DNA of 64,000 nucleotides from Chimonanthus salicifolius (lineage: Eukaryota > Streptophyta > Magnoliopsida > Laurales > Calycanthaceae). Below, piece by piece: positions 22,689 through 35,600 of the stretch. Numbering within the stretch: position 1 is the stretch's first letter; the number at the start of each line of letters is the position of its first letter. The position numbers were made by a program, and so were the translations under genes. The notes under the pieces were generated by a model, which did not search any database, had not been told where the DNA came from, and saw nothing but the letters and a program-made list of their open reading frames with translations. The DNA lies in assembly GCA_013350335.1 (NCBI GenBank), contig CM023538.1, forward strand, positions 56,836,769-56,900,768. Direction: 5' to 3'.

Positions 22689-23781
22689 AGTGTTGAAACT
22701 AAGGCGGGTTGGAACGGATTTTAATAAATTCAATTCAATTTATATAAAAAATTGTTAAGCATGTCCTGAGTTGTTGGCCAAACTCGAGTTCCTAGCCAGA
22801 CAACTCAATTCAATCCAACTCAAACTCAATTTCTAGTATAAAGCTAAAAATAAGTGGTTGAAAATGGAAATACAATGTTTTAACTTAGAAGGGACGTTAA
22901 GACTCAACCATCAATTTTTGTGGTCTTATATTAAAAAACAAAAAAAAAATTAAAAATATATTTTACATAATTCAAGTAATATGGTTCATAGGACCCACTA
23001 AGAAGACATGTGTCAAAAAATTAAAAGAAAAAACCCTAGCTGCACCAAGGCTAGATATTCTCTTATTTTGAGTGAGACTTAATGACTCGATCTATTCTCT
23101 TTTACAAGTAAATTATTCTTCAGTCTCATCTAAATACAACCAATTGGTATGTAACACCATTAAATACCATTCAATCTAGTTGTGTAACTCTTTCAACATA
23201 TTAAAACATTAGAAAATACATGTCCCATAGTTGGCATGCTGAGGATCCTCAGTTGATCAATTTCAATCATTGCCCAAGTCACGCCCTTTTAGTATTTATT
23301 AAGGGTGGGTTTTAATTCGATCCGAATGATTCAACTTAAGAAACTAGTATGATGAGTTACGTATTTGTAAATTTAGAGTCAGTTTGGCTTTAAAAAAAAA
23401 AAAAAACCCGTATAGAATTTAGATCAAATTGGACTAAGAAATTTAAAATCAACCTAATCTGACCTAAGTTTTAGGAAATATAAAAACTTACGAAAATTTT
23501 CTTTACTCAAGTAGGTTAGGGATGAGACCAACAATTCGGGATAAGCTTAATTTTTTATATGTTTATGTACTTGTTCAAAGGCCTAGGGATGAAAGAAAAG
23601 ACGATGAAAACATTGACTTTAGAAAAATTGTTAATGCAAATTGGAGAATGAATTTTTTCTAAGAGAAGAGAATGATATTGAAATATTTATGGAATTTTAA
23701 ATCTTACCATTTGTAGATCTGAAAAAGTTTTTCGATAGATGAAAAAGTTTTAATAATTTTTTCTCATATAATTTCTTAAGT
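22689..23781. other. Intergenic with family C fragments
   Basis: Stretches at 22695-22840 and 23305-23530 carry the ACTCAATT/GGGTTGGAACGG and GATCCGA word style of family C but lack clear ends. No gene seen. Confidence 0.4.
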
Positions 23782-23990
23782 TTTTTTTCTTTTTAATGAG
23801 ATGGGTGATGGGTATCTCCATCTTCCCATTGGATTGTATTTAACTAATTCTTAAGGTATGTGTAAACTTTTCTATCCACACACGCCAAGTAATACTATAG
23901 AAAATAGCTTTTGTATTGAGAGTGATTTGAATTTAAGACTTTTCACATCTTACGCAAGTTCTAGACCGCCAAACTATCTCTCACAGGTTA
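23782..23990 (-). repeat. SINE-2 copy (divergent)
   Basis: T run followed by AATGAGATGGG, CTAATTCTTAAGGTATGTGT and TATCCACACACG, then a degraded box-B region. It matches other minus-strand SINE-2 copies such as 56618-56775. Confidence 0.5.
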
Positions 23991-25855
23991 ACCAACCGAG
24001 AATCTTTCTTCCTCTCTTATCTAAAAGTCTAAGTCCTTATTCAAATTTTAAATTAAATTTGAATAGTTATTGTGAGTGCTTGAATGGTTATGATTATTTT
24101 AAAAAGTAGTAAAGAATATCAAGAATATTGCGTCACGATTTTTTTTCTTTTACAAATATTCAAATACATCATGGAGTCATGGACTAACTACTCTTTTTAG
24201 AAAAAAAAATAATCTCAAATCTCTTACTCTTATGTTTATAAATTTTCCTACATTTTAAGTATATTTTCATATTTGTAAAATATCCTTTTAATGAGATCTT
24301 CTCAAAATATTCTATGAAAATTTAGAAATTGAAAATCTCCAACCCTTGGTGGAGAAGTATGACAATTGAAAGGACGTAGAACCACGGAGATAAGGAAGCT
24401 TTTGGTCTATTGCATGTGTATTTTTTGGATAATCATTCAGGTATCTCATTTTTTTTTTTAAGAGATAATTGATTTAAATATTTTACGTGAAATTATTATT
24501 TTATCTCTCGATCTTATATAAAGAAGTTACTTTTAAAAAAATTGAAAAGTAAAATAGTTATTTTCTTATAAATTGTTAAATGTACAATAGTACAACTGAT
24601 GTGACCAAAATCCTAAAATACAAATTTAAATACCCGAAAGCTATCTAATATTTTCTTTAAGGATATTTTGTTGAAAATATCTCAAAAGTTACAAATTCAA
24701 CTCAGTAAATCTACAGATTCTGAATCTGGGTCAGGATACATTGTACGATTCGTCAGATTTTTTTCAGATCAAACTGTTCATAGTACCTTTTTAGAATTAC
24801 AAAGTACAACTAAGGCAAAATGATAAATGCGACACTCAAAAGAATGGCTATTTGTTTTTTTACTTATATAGTGGTAAAAATACTTGTTTTCTAATCTTGA
24901 GATCTAAGATTTGTTCAACTTATTTTTTTTAAAAAAAAGTAAATAAAAATTAAGAGGTATTTATTTATCTGAATCCGACCTAAATAAATAACTTGGACAA
25001 GTGTTTTTTTTTTTCGACATGCCAAGCTAGGGCTTTTTAGACCTATTTATATTTTAAGTATAAATCCAACGAGTTTTTCAGTAAAAACTAACTCGAGTCC
25101 TGACTTAAATAAATGAATTTGGAGAAAGTTTTTTAGTTCAACTAGACGGGCTTGGAGTTTTAGGCGCTTTTATTTTTTAAATACAAGTCCAACAGGCTTA
25201 TATGGGCTTTAAGTAAAGTTCGAGTCCACCCTCGACCTAAATAAATGGACTTGAACAAAGATTTTTCGTTTGACTTGTTGGGTCATTTGGGTGATTGTGC
25301 TTGGGATTCTAAACATGTAGCATGAGCAATTTGGTTAAAAACAGTTTGACTAGATGTACGATGTACTCTGACTCAATTTCAAAATTTGTAGACGTACTTA
25401 TCTGAATTTATAACTTTCAAAGTATTTTCAACGAAATATCCTTTTCTTTAAAACAAAATTACAGTTTTAAGTTTAAAATGGTGCCAACCCTTTCTAAAGT
25501 TTGATCAAATTCATTCCAATTTTACTTGTTTTTGAGTGGGTCACTCCTGTCAACACCTTCTCGAGTCAAGTGATGATGTATTAGGGTTATTAAGATTCGC
25601 CAAGACTGTCAATAACTCACACTATTGTATTTGTTGACATATATAATTCAATATTTTTCATATAAATTATATTTAATATAAAAGATGAATATAGAATATG
25701 ATGTTGGTGTTCTACCATATTGACCAATTGACCAATATATTTAAATATCTTTCATTCATGCATATAAGTGTAAATTAAATATTAAAATTGACAAAACAAG
25801 ACAAAATTTAACGTGTTTTTAGCACTGATACAATTGAATATGGATTTTTCGTTAT
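23991..25855. other. Intergenic, AT-rich, with imperfect 125-bp tandem units
   Basis: Between 24970 and 25290 a unit of about 124-127 bp recurs three times, each containing GACYTAAATAAATRRA and then a CCAACRRG word. The rest is AT-rich with no gene seen. Confidence 0.5.
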
Positions 25856-26101
25856 CTTTTTTTTTTTTAGCAGTAAAGAAGAAGATTATATTAAGAAGAA
25901 GCAGATACAAAATAAGAAAAAAGAAATAAAAAGACTTAAGAGACTTAGACCAAAATTAAAAAACAACAATACACAAACCGTCAGAAAAATAAATAAAACC
26001 CCCTCCAACAAAAAACTAATCCCCAGAAAAGCTGAAGACCCCACGAGTTGTGTCATCCACACCGTTCTTCACAAAGTAGTCCGCCACACCATTAGCTGAT
26101 G
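25856..26101 (-). mobile_element. 5'-truncated LINE insertion with 15-bp TSD
   Basis: Perfect 15-bp target duplications TGGATTTTTCGTTAT lie at 25841-25855 and 26102-26116. On the minus strand the insert starts inside an RNase H domain tail reading ANGVADYFVKNGV, reaches a stop, has a 3' UTR and ends in poly(A) (the T run at 25857-25869). This is a textbook target-primed reverse-transcription product. Confidence 0.9.
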
Positions 26102-26116
26102 TGGATTTTTCGTTAT

Positions 26117-28361
26117 TTTGTTAGATAATTACAATGAAAATGGTATAAAAGGAAAAAAAAATTTACCCTAAATGAGAGGAGAGTGACTACCTCTTGTAGT
26201 AAAAGGGTTTTCTTATTTGTGCTCAGGATGAAAAACTTAGAATTTTCTTGCTCTTTGTTTTCGTTGTCAAATGGAAGTAAACTATAATTACCTTCGTTTT
26301 CACCTCTCCACCTCTCATCCAAATGCAGTCATGTCAATTACAAAACAAAAATGCTCATCCACTCGTAACCTCACATCCAAGAGATCTTTTAAAACCTCAT
26401 AAAAGATAACTCTCACAAAATCTTTTCAAAATGCAGTAAAAGAGACCTAGAAGAAGACTCCAAATTTGTGTCTGAATTTTGGGCCTCTACCTCTCTTATA
26501 AAAGACATATAAAGTTAAAAAATCCTAAACAAATCCATTTGAATATTAGTATTTAATTGATTGAGAGAGAGATGGAATTTGGGTTATGATAATGATGAAT
26601 TGATATAGAGAGAGAGAATCTCTAGTTGAGGGACCTTGAGCTCAACCATGCAAGCCCAAGCCCATTCCATATTGGCAAAAGGTTAATCTAGCCCATATAC
26701 ATGCTCATCATCACTTTTTCCAAACACTTAATGCTTCTGCCAAACACTCGGTAAGCTCATAAAATGATTGAACTTTGTTAACAAGAACCGGCTGTTAACA
26801 ATACATTCCAAGGGTTTTACATTTGATTATAACATTATATATGTGGAAACCCATAGAGATCATAGGTAAAACTTCAGATCCATGACACCACCCATAAGTA
26901 TCATGGATCAGGTTAGGCGTCCTAAAGATTTTAGGGTAAGATCTCCCACACAAGATGAGAATATCCAACTACTCGAACAAATAAAATGATGGATACCAAA
27001 TAAAATAATTAAGTTAGATACTTCACACATAACGAGTATAGCGTTCGACATTTGCTTTTTCATTAGATAATTTGAAATAATAATATACGTCAAGTAGTAC
27101 GAGATCCACCATTCATTTTAATTAAAAATTTAAAAAGTATAAATGGAGGGTAGATTTGCTCGATATTGTTGGCAATATGTGATTGTTACTCTTTGATATT
27201 TTTGTATACGCTTTTTTGACAAATGAGTTGTAGAATAATATAAACAGGATTTGGTGTGTCTCCCTCATAAATTAAGAAGAGATTCTGTGATCTTATCTAA
27301 TCGCCTGAATTTTAAACCCCTGATTAGAACTATTAAACCTCAAAATATGGCCTATCCCATCTTATGACTCATTTGACCTACTCATTTACTCTAGATCAAA
27401 CTCAAACATGACTTTGACTCATTGAAATCCCTGAATGAGGGCGTCTTACTCTTATATAGACTTTGAAACTCTCAAATAGTAGAAAGAAAAATTCTAAAGA
27501 AATATTTTAAAATATTAATGTTTAATTAATAGGAAGAGAGAGAATCCCTCATTGAAATAAATCGAGCCAACCATGGTTTCCCATGTCCTCAAGGGATGGT
27601 GGGTTGGTTTTCTAATGGCAACAAATGTTAAGAACAAAAGCGATTTTTAAGTTTTTCGTGCATCAATTTACAAATATGTATTAATTTCTTGGATTTTATC
27701 TGCAAATGTAGAAAATATTTAGTTTAATAGTATATATGTGGTAGCTAGTGTTGTATGGTATTTGACTAAAATATTCAATATACTAATATAGCTTAATATT
27801 TATCAATTTTTTAAGTACAAATATAAGTTTAATATGCCAACTAAATATCTCACGTCCCGCCCCACGAAGGGTGCGTGAATTGCAGATCTGATTTTTTTTT
27901 CCCTCGAAAACAACCAACTACAATACAAAACATGTGGGGGCATGTGTGAGCCCAAAACAGACAATATTATGTTAGTTGGAATGGGATCGTTACAACCCTT
28001 TAAATATGGTACTAAACTACTAATGTTGTACAACATTGACAAACATATCCCCAATATCAAGAACAATGCTCCTCCTTGAGTTTAGGTGCGATGTGTTACA
28101 TTTTACATCTAATATATGGGGTCACTTTGAAAATAAGCAATGTGATTGAATACAAAACTCACCAAAAATTACTTTTTTAAATTAATGAAATTATATTTTA
28201 AATATCAAAAAGTAAAAGTGATCAAATATTAAAAGGTTTAAAGATTTGATATAATCAAAATGATATTTAGAGCAACCCTAACTCAAGTAAAAATCTTGTT
28301 TTAAAGGACCTACTACAAGATCATAGTGGGCTTTACGTATCAATGTCGTTAAAGTATAAGA
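26117..28361. other. Intergenic, degraded repeats
   Basis: A terminus matching MITE family D (reverse complement CTGCATTTGGATGAGAG) ends near 26332; its partner end was not found. An LTR-like fragment is listed at 27840-27994. A possible Tourist-like end, GAGCAACCCTAACTC, lies at 28271. No gene seen. Confidence 0.45.
27840..27994 (-). mobile_element. LTR-like fragment
   Basis: The minus strand begins TGTAACGATCCCATTCC at 27994 and continues with TTTTGGGCTCACACATG and GGGGCGGGACGTGAG. I recall this arrangement from small LTR (TRIM-like) elements. No partner LTR or TSD was found. Confidence 0.4.
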
Positions 28362-28530
28362 TTTTTTTTTTTAATTTACGTGTGGGAACAATGGAATATT
28401 CAGCGTAAAATCCCCAAAGGTGAAGCCCACTACTCCTAGGACATATCAATGTTAGGCCATGAGGACTCAAACCCGCAACCTCCCGCTTCCTGAAACGAAA
28501 GTCAACCAGTTGAGTTACACCTATGTATTA
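28362..28530 (-). repeat. SINE-1 copy
   Basis: Poly(T) then AATTTACGTGTGGGAA, GCGTAAAATCCCC and the box-B complement GGACTCAAACCCGC, ending near an A-box complement (CCAGTTGAGTTACACC). Flanks GTATAAGAT and GTATTAGAT are a likely target duplication with one mismatch. Confidence 0.75.
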
Positions 28531-29094
28531 GATATCATCTATATAAATAACTATCAAATATTAATATGATATACATGTATGATTTTTTTTAATTAATATT
28601 TGGATATGAACTGATATTTAAATCTCATCAAGTTGTAGATATTTGTAGAGAGAAGTAGAAATATTTTATTTTTGGAGGGACAAAGAGTTGGAAAAAAACA
28701 AAGTTCCATACCACATATCACTAATAAAATGCTGCTTTTGTGGGGGGCACATCCATATTGCACTTTATACCAACAGAGGAAACACTTCCACCCTTGGACT
28801 AAAGCATGTGAATCTCATTACTGCAACTTCACATTTCTTTTTGTTGGACTCTTACAAAAGTTTAGTAGATTCCATTTTCCTCTCATGCCCCCACTAACCC
28901 ACTAAACCCATTTTCCACCAATGAGACATCCATCTCTCACTCCCTTTTCATGGTTCACATCTTTTTTATTTAAAAAATAATGAATTTTCATGTACAATTT
29001 TTAAACTATTTATTGATACACACTAATTTTTTTATTGTGCTTAAATTCCTCTATTTTTTTTTTAATCAAAATATACCTTTATAGCACAAAGCGG
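28531..29094. other. Intergenic, no recognised gene
   Basis: Two overlapping short frames at 28672-28905 show no domain. The sequence is not otherwise repetitive within the window. Confidence 0.4.
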
Positions 29095-29480
29095 TTCGAA
29101 TGATGGTCAGAAACCCATCTCAGAAAGTGGGTCTTTTGATTTTGATTCCCACTTTACTTCAAAGGGTCACTTTCCGTAATTTACCCTGCTGCATTTGGAT
29201 GAGGGGGTGTAAAGGTAATGGGGGTTACTCCTCATTACCCTTGTTTGGTAAGTAAGGGGTAAAGGTAAAAATCAACTTCTTACCCCTTTCCTCTCACTTT
29301 TGAAAACCTCTTTCCTTCAAAGAGATTTTCATATTTTCTAAGATAACCCCTGGTGATAAGGGTAACTCCCTGCGCGAAATTTACCCCTTGTCTAAATGCA
29401 GCCTTGTGTGGGTGGGTAAGGAGATTTGCATGTCACGGAGATTAGTTGGCTTAAAAGATCGGGACAAGTTGATCAATCCA
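29095..29480 (+). repeat. SINE-2 copy interrupted by a family D MITE
   Basis: The head (GATGGTCAGAAACCCATCTC, then TTTTGATTCCCACTTTACTTC) is at 29110-29187. The tail (GTGTGGGTGGGTAAGG, then CACGGAGATTAGT) resumes at about 29403. The MITE at 29188-29402 separates them. Confidence 0.75.
29188..29402. mobile_element. MITE family D, about 215 bp, inside SINE-2
   Basis: Ends GCTGCATTTGGATGAGGGGG and, reverse complemented, GCTGCATTTAGACAAGGGG form a TIR of about 20 bp. The flanks suggest a 2-3 bp target duplication (CCT or CT), which I could not fix. It interrupts a known SINE consensus, so the insertion is certain. Confidence 0.75.
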
Positions 29481-31638
29481 AATAAAATTAAAATTATACC
29501 CTTTATTGAGTACTTTTACTAAATAAAAAGATGATATGGCTCAAAAGCTGATGATGATTTCTGTCCAATATACTATGCACTTAATAAATTAAATAGCAAC
29601 CTTGGGTTTGGCGTAGAAAACAAAGAAGTCAAGTGAAATTCACGAAATAAAATATTTTTTAATATTTTTTTTTATCAAAGTTTGAATAGGTAATAAATTA
29701 GTGTTAGAAGTTAGAACATAAAAAATTAAATCTATACAGAGATGTTACATATACCGAGAATTCTACGTTATTGGTATTTTTAAGAATTAAAAAAATATTT
29801 AATGAGATAAACCGCACTTTAAGATATATAATTCCAAAATATATTCAACAATTTTTATATCTTAATAATATTAATTAGTAATTATTAATACTCTAATAAT
29901 AGTCAAATAAAAAATACCTGTTAGCTTTACAGATGCACACTAAGTTACTTTATTAGACAAATTGATAGTACGTGCTTTTCACGTGAGCAGAAACATTAAA
30001 GCTGATGAGAAAGTGGAGTGGGTATCGAACCACCAAATCTATTCATGATTTAGCAATCTATATTTAAATTGATCTTCTTCTTTATGTTTATTATATTTAA
30101 TGAGTCAGTTTTTTTTAACCTTTAAAATTATACTAAAAATATTTTTTGTATTAAATTTTGTCATAATTCCTATCAAATTAATTTATCTTCATCATATAAA
30201 ATAAATTTTATGAAAAATAGTCAATCATTTTATAACAAATTGATTCGAAACAAATAGTTTTTAATGTGAGGCCCTATTTCTCTTTCCTGACTCAAATAGA
30301 AATCCATATTCATTTTTGATAGATTTTTTTCATGATCGAAGGTGTCAATGTGTCTCACTTGACTAATCTTTCGAGACATGTGAGTACCTCCCAACATGCA
30401 CTCACTGGGTTCGTCCTAGGGGAGTGCCCTTTGAGATTGAGCGTGAATCGTCAGACCAACCCCTCGAGATCTCGATTTTGGTAGAATTAGAAAGGAGAAG
30501 TTGCTCAGTCTTGATTTACTTTAATTTTTTGTTTTTTTTTCCTTTCTAAGAGTAATAAATTCCTTTCTCATGTCACTGAACAGTTAATTACTATAAGAAG
30601 TCATTATTTATGATAAGCGGGTGCTACATAGTTGAGTGGAGTGAATAGAGAACTTATTTAAGAAAAATGTTCTTACATCTATGAGTTGTAACCATACAAA
30701 TTAATTAATCGTAGTAGCTAAGTTTTCGAAGTCAATGATCAAGAAGCTACTATGAATAGATGGATCTAATTTTATCCTATCCATTACTCTGACCATTTTC
30801 TAATGATTTCAACTAAAGGATAAGTGATTCACTTAAAAGAAACAATATACAATCTTTTCGTAGAGAATGTTAAACAGTCTCTCTATCCCCACCCCGTATT
30901 AGAGTTGGGGCTGATTCTAATGAAAACACGAAATGACTCAGAAGCCTCATGTATCTTATAGATCACTGAGAAGTCGAATTCAAGACTTTAGTCTAACCCG
31001 AAAAACTTATTTTAAAATTTTTAATTATTATCTTATGTTCATAGAATAACAGATATTTTAGATTGAGCAAGTCTTGATTAGAAGGCATAAATTCACTAGA
31101 ATAAGATCAAATAAAGAAATTCAATAGAAAGGAGAATAAATGAAGGAAACCCAACTTGCTAAGGGATAAAAAAACTTACAAAAGTGGGTACATATTTATT
31201 TATTTTTTACTCTTAAAATAAATGGGCCAATGCTTGCAATGGCCCCTTACAATAGGAAGATTCTCTTGGCCACCATTAAATATTTGCCAAATGTCAATGA
31301 CAAGAACTTGACTATGATAAAATATTTGATGCTTTATTACTTTTTCTATTTTAAGGGGACTGCTCTAAAGAAATGGATGAAATGGGAGATTGAAAGTGAA
31401 GTTTGCGTTGGTCGTTCATCCTTTTAAATCAGAGATCACAGTACTCAATTTTAAATTCCCCATCAAAGCAAAAGTTACAACCCACAGCCATGAAATTTGA
31501 TACGAATCCATTGAAAAAGAATAAGAGAATCAGATATTGGAATAATTTTGGATACATACATGATGTATTTAGTTTAATTATGCAATGAGTGAAATAATTA
31601 TATATTGCTGATTTTATGAGGTTTTTAGAGGATCCATT
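29481..31638. other. Intergenic, AT-rich with one SINE-2 remnant
   Basis: A minus-strand SINE-2-like stretch lies at about 30325-30480 (CTAATCTTTCGAGACATG, GGGGAGTGCCCTTTGAG). The rest is AT-rich and shows no gene. Confidence 0.45.
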
Positions 31639-31990
31639 TGTTGGGAGAAAATAGCTTTCTCCATCACACACCACAATATCAGAAAAACAGAAAAGAGAAT
31701 CAAATCAGAATACAAAATTTTACGTGGTTTCCTTTCAGTACGTCCTGTTGTGAATGGAAGCGCACAAATAATAGTCGGAAGAACAAAATACAGATCAATT
31801 ACACACAAAGACAGAAAGATTTACGTGGTTCCCATTCGGTACGTCTACGGGTTCAAACCAGATCCACTATTTTCAAAGGAAAAAAGACGAAGAAGAGAAG
31901 GTCGTGCATGTTACCATTTTCGCTTTCACGAAAAGAGACATTATATACTGCCCTAATTATGTAATATGAATTATAAAATTGCCCTTCGGT
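31639..31990. mobile_element. LTR retrotransposon terminal fragment
   Basis: Contains two related blocks, each with A-rich sequence followed by TTTACGTGGTTYCC and TTCRGTACGTC. The second continues to GACGAAGAAGAGAAGG and GAAAAGAGACATTATATAC. A close relative is at 56977-57260. The ACGTGGTTC block is common in Copia LTRs. The short open frames are incidental. Confidence 0.5.
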
Positions 31991-32550
31991 TAAAAATTTG
32001 GCGCACCACCAGACCATTAGGGATGAGATCACCAGTAAATATTTGACAACCAGACTCTACAAAACCTAACACGTCCAGGAGTTCAAATTGATCCACTATG
32101 CTCGACCAGCGACCGGATCGGAGAGTACATCTTTGATGATCATGCTCCATCTATCTAGCATGATTGGAAAGATAAGAATGAAAATAATTGTGTCATAAGA
32201 TTGCGGGTTTAAAACAAATAAATGTATGGTAGATAATTAATTCATAAAAGACGATTTACTAAAAAATAACGCCAAACAAATGAAACAATATTGATTTGTA
32301 TTAAACAAACCCAAAAACTTTGAGTTTTTTAATAGTCATACCTTTTCTCTTTAGAACGAACTCTATTTGGGCTTGCCTCACAACTCTTGGAATTATGAAT
32401 GGCCATCCAAATTTATTGGTGTATGTGACAATTGACAAATTCTAATATAAGAGATTCACTTTAAAACATAGAGATTAAGGTTCATTTTTAACTAAAATAT
32501 TTGAAACATAGATATTCACTTTTACAGAGATACCCTCGTCGCTTCTAATT
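31991..32550. other. Intergenic, no gene seen
   Basis: AT-rich sequence without recognisable coding, RNA or repeat structure. Confidence 0.45.
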
Positions 32551-32954
32551 AAGGGTGAAACTTGGATCGGGTTTTAATCTGACTCAAGAAATTAGTGGGT
32601 TTGGGTTATATATTTATATATTTGGATCGGGTTTTAACTTGACTCAAGAAATTAGTGGGTTTGGATTATATATTTATATATTTTGGGTCGAGTCGGGTTG
32701 GAAAAATAAAAACTAACATGAAATTCAGGTTAGGTTGAATTGAAAAATTTAAAATCAATCCGACCCAACTCGACCTGAGTGCACCAAAGTATAAACAACA
32801 CTCGAGTTGACTCGGGTCAAAAATTTGGGTCGGGTCGGGTTGAGTAATTCAGGTCATTCATTCGGGTCGAGTCAGGTTGGATTCAATAAATTTTGACATG
32901 GGTTGAATTGGGTTTATTAAAATCCGACTTGATCCAACCCAAGTTTCAACCCTA
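32551..32954. mobile_element. Family C hAT-like MITE, about 404 bp
   Basis: Ends AAGGGTGAAACTTGG and (reverse complement) TAGGGTTGAAACTTGG; core rich in GGGTCGGGT and CCGACCC. An internal duplication of about 60 bp (TTTGGATCGGGTTTTAA onward, 32570-32690) explains its greater length. The target duplication is not clear. Confidence 0.7.
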
Positions 32955-33795
32955 ATTTTAATCTAATGTTTGTCAAGCGCGTATTGAAATCTCTGATTCA
33001 AAATTCTAGTCTTTACATATTCTGAATTTCCAAGCACATAAATATAATAATCTACTTAAAACCAAGACATAATCAAAGTTCCCAAATGATAAAAGTATCT
33101 TTTCACGCATAAAATTTATAATTTAAAATAAAATCAAGTTATATAAATAAATTTTTTTTAAATTTTATTGAATTTAACTGTAGTATTATTCAAAATTCAT
33201 TGAACTACTTTAGCATTCTTCTTCATCTTTAAAATACACAATTTACCCTCAAAGACAAACTAGAAGTTCTACCAAATTTCCACTGCTCTTTGATTGAAAA
33301 CCTAACACTAGCTTGATATCAAATATCAAGTGTACAAGTCCATCATTATACACTTGTCAAGTGGATGTGGTTCTTATTCTCTGAGGACCACAAATATGAA
33401 CAAAAACCTAAGTAAAATTCAATGATTGCATCCCCAACATGACCAACTTGCATTATTTTATTTTAATGATCTTTCTTATCTTCTAGTTCTATTTTTAACT
33501 TTTTCTTTATTTATTATCATTATTTGTACTAGCCTATTATTTCACTTTCCACCTTCAACAAAACCTAGTAAGATTCAAACCCTATATTCTCTGTATCACC
33601 AACTTTTGAGGGCAATTATTCATAAAAATAGGTAAGTTGTAAATTTTAATTTACTTCTTTATCTTCATCATTTCCTTTAATTTTAACTCAATTTGAAATA
33701 CATTTATTATTTATTAAATTTTATTTCAACTTTTTACTTAATGATAGCACTAATATGGTTTAGAAAATTCATCATGCATGAACTCAAAGGATAGT
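32955..33795. other. Intergenic, no gene seen
   Basis: AT-rich sequence. A 69-codon frame at 33426-33635 is Phe/Leu/Ser-rich and unrecognised. Confidence 0.45.
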
Positions 33796-34115
33796 TAGAG
33801 TGATGCGCAGGAATCCGTCTCAAGAAGTAGGAGTTCTTGGTTCGATTTCCACTCTACTTCAAAGGATGACTCTTTGCAGGGCCAGCCCTGAGATCTCCTA
33901 AAATCTCAGAGGCCTTAGGTGGAGTGAGATTTCAGGGGCCCTTTGTGACTAATATATTAAAGAGTTTAAGTGTGTGTGGGCCCTTTCTGTCTAAGGGCAT
34001 AGGCAGCGTTGGGGCCGACCCTGACTCTTTGTAGTGTTATCCGGTGTTTGTAGGTAATAAAATTTGCAAATGCCCTGAAGATTACTCGGGTGCTTTAAAA
34101 GGCCTGTACAGGACA
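33796..34115 (+). repeat. SINE-2 copy split by a hAT MITE
   Basis: The head with CGTCTCAAGAAGTAGGAG and TTGGTTCGATTTCCACTC runs to 33876. After the hAT insert the body resumes at 34024 with GTGTTATCCGGTG, GAAGATTACTCGGGTGC and GGCCTGTACAGG. The order of insertion is therefore SINE first, hAT second. Confidence 0.8.
33877..34023. mobile_element. hAT MITE, family A, 147 bp, TSD ACTCTTTG
   Basis: Ends CAGGGCCAGCCCTGAG and (reverse complement) CAGGGTCGGCCCC. The 8-bp target duplication ACTCTTTG is perfect (33869-33876 and 34024-34031). It is inserted within a SINE-2 copy. Confidence 0.92.
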
Positions 34116-35152
34116 AAAAAGAGGTTTGATCACGCGTGCTACTTTTACTTAACTTCTATTGTTGTTACTTTTATTTATTTTATTATTATTAGTTAGACCA
34201 ACCAATTGCTTTAACTTTTCCATGTTTTGGGGCCAATTAGTCCAATGTCTTTTAATAAGTTAAAAGTTAAGCTTCATTCATTCCCCCTTAATACTGAAAG
34301 TATGAGGCTATGCCAAAGTTGATATTCATAAGAGCCAATTTTCTATGATATTTCAACTTGGAAAAGACAACCTAAATAAATTGAATTTTCCCAAGTTGGT
34401 GGGATACTTTACCCAGCACCAAACAAAATCCAAATTTTTCACAAAAATAAAGTTTCTAGAAGACATTTTATCATTCATCCATGCACTTTTATGTGCACAT
34501 GAATGTGATTTTCCATGTGAGATGTGCACATGCTTAAGTGGTGAGCTGATTCATGTCTTTGTTTTGCATGTTTGGACAAGCTTTAGCATGTTTTGTTGTG
34601 TCTATTGTAGTAAGTGGATTGTGGAGGGATGAAAGGATTGATAGATAAATGATTTAAATTTTTAAATATATTTTTGTGATTTTTTTTAAAGTAAAGTTTA
34701 TCATAAATGTCAATCAAGAGATTTTAGTTATATTTTTTTTAACAATCAATGACTAAAATATTCTATAGTCAAATGAATATACTAAAAAATTATAGAATTT
34801 AAATAAAATAGCTTTGCAGATAATAAAGTCTAAATTTGTTTAAAATTTTAAAGAGAAGGTATCAAGAAAAGAAGAAGAAATTTTGATTGAAACTCAAATT
34901 ACACGCATTTAGGTTTAGGAAACCAAACTCTAATTTGATTATGTTAGGAAACCCTATTTTTCAAGGAGAAGAAATTCTATTAGCATTAGCAAACCTTTTT
35001 AGGTTGAGTTCCATTATATACTATCTCAAGTTGACATGGTTGGATGTCACTATCAACTCGCGAACAATGTAATTGTGCTTTGCGAAAGTTAACCACCTAA
35101 ATAAAACATTTGTCAATTACTCATCCGAAAACACATATTCTAAAACAAACTA
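34116..35152. other. Intergenic, no recognised gene
   Basis: A 95-codon frame at 34345-34632 has Cys/His/Phe-rich sequence but no domain I know. The remainder is AT-rich. Confidence 0.4.
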
Positions 35153-35600
35153 ACAACATTCAATTTCTCTCTGATAAAATGATAATTTAGTTCAATATAT
35201 CTGATGCGGTTATAGAAGACTAGATCGAAGGACATTTTGATAGCACTTTATTTAGCAAGGCACGAGATGATGATAGAGTTCGAAGTCCAAGTTTAGACAA
35301 AATCTTGCAAAACTATGTCATATTTGATGTTCTTAGTACGATAACCTAATATTCCGCTTAAGCACTAGATCAAGAGATAGTTAGAAAACTTGATCCATCT
35401 ACTAGTGTTTCCCTTAGGATGTTGAAGAATATGCTTAGCCGCAATGAAATAAACTTGGTGAGAATCATACATAAACTCATAGGTTTGATGAACATGACAA
35501 GTAATATCTAGTTGAGCCAAGTTAGACATTAAAAAATACCAGCCAAACTTTGAAATTATTCAGATTAGCAACATCATCTCCATTATTAGTGGGATCAATT
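35153..35600 (-). mobile_element. Copia-type RT/RNase H remnant
   Basis: On the minus strand one frame reads MSNLAQLDITCHVHQTYEF and then HQVYFIAAKHILQHPKGN, the Copia region after the polymerase domain. Near 35170-35220 it reads IRYIELNYHFIREK, the conserved end of RNase H. Stops and frameshifts show it is dead. Confidence 0.7.

Noticed and set aside
31750..31956. Basic peptide frames, also at 56995-57201, similar to each other
   Set aside because: Both lie in the same LTR-type repeat. The similarity reflects common DNA ancestry, and the ACGTGGTT block is an LTR feature.
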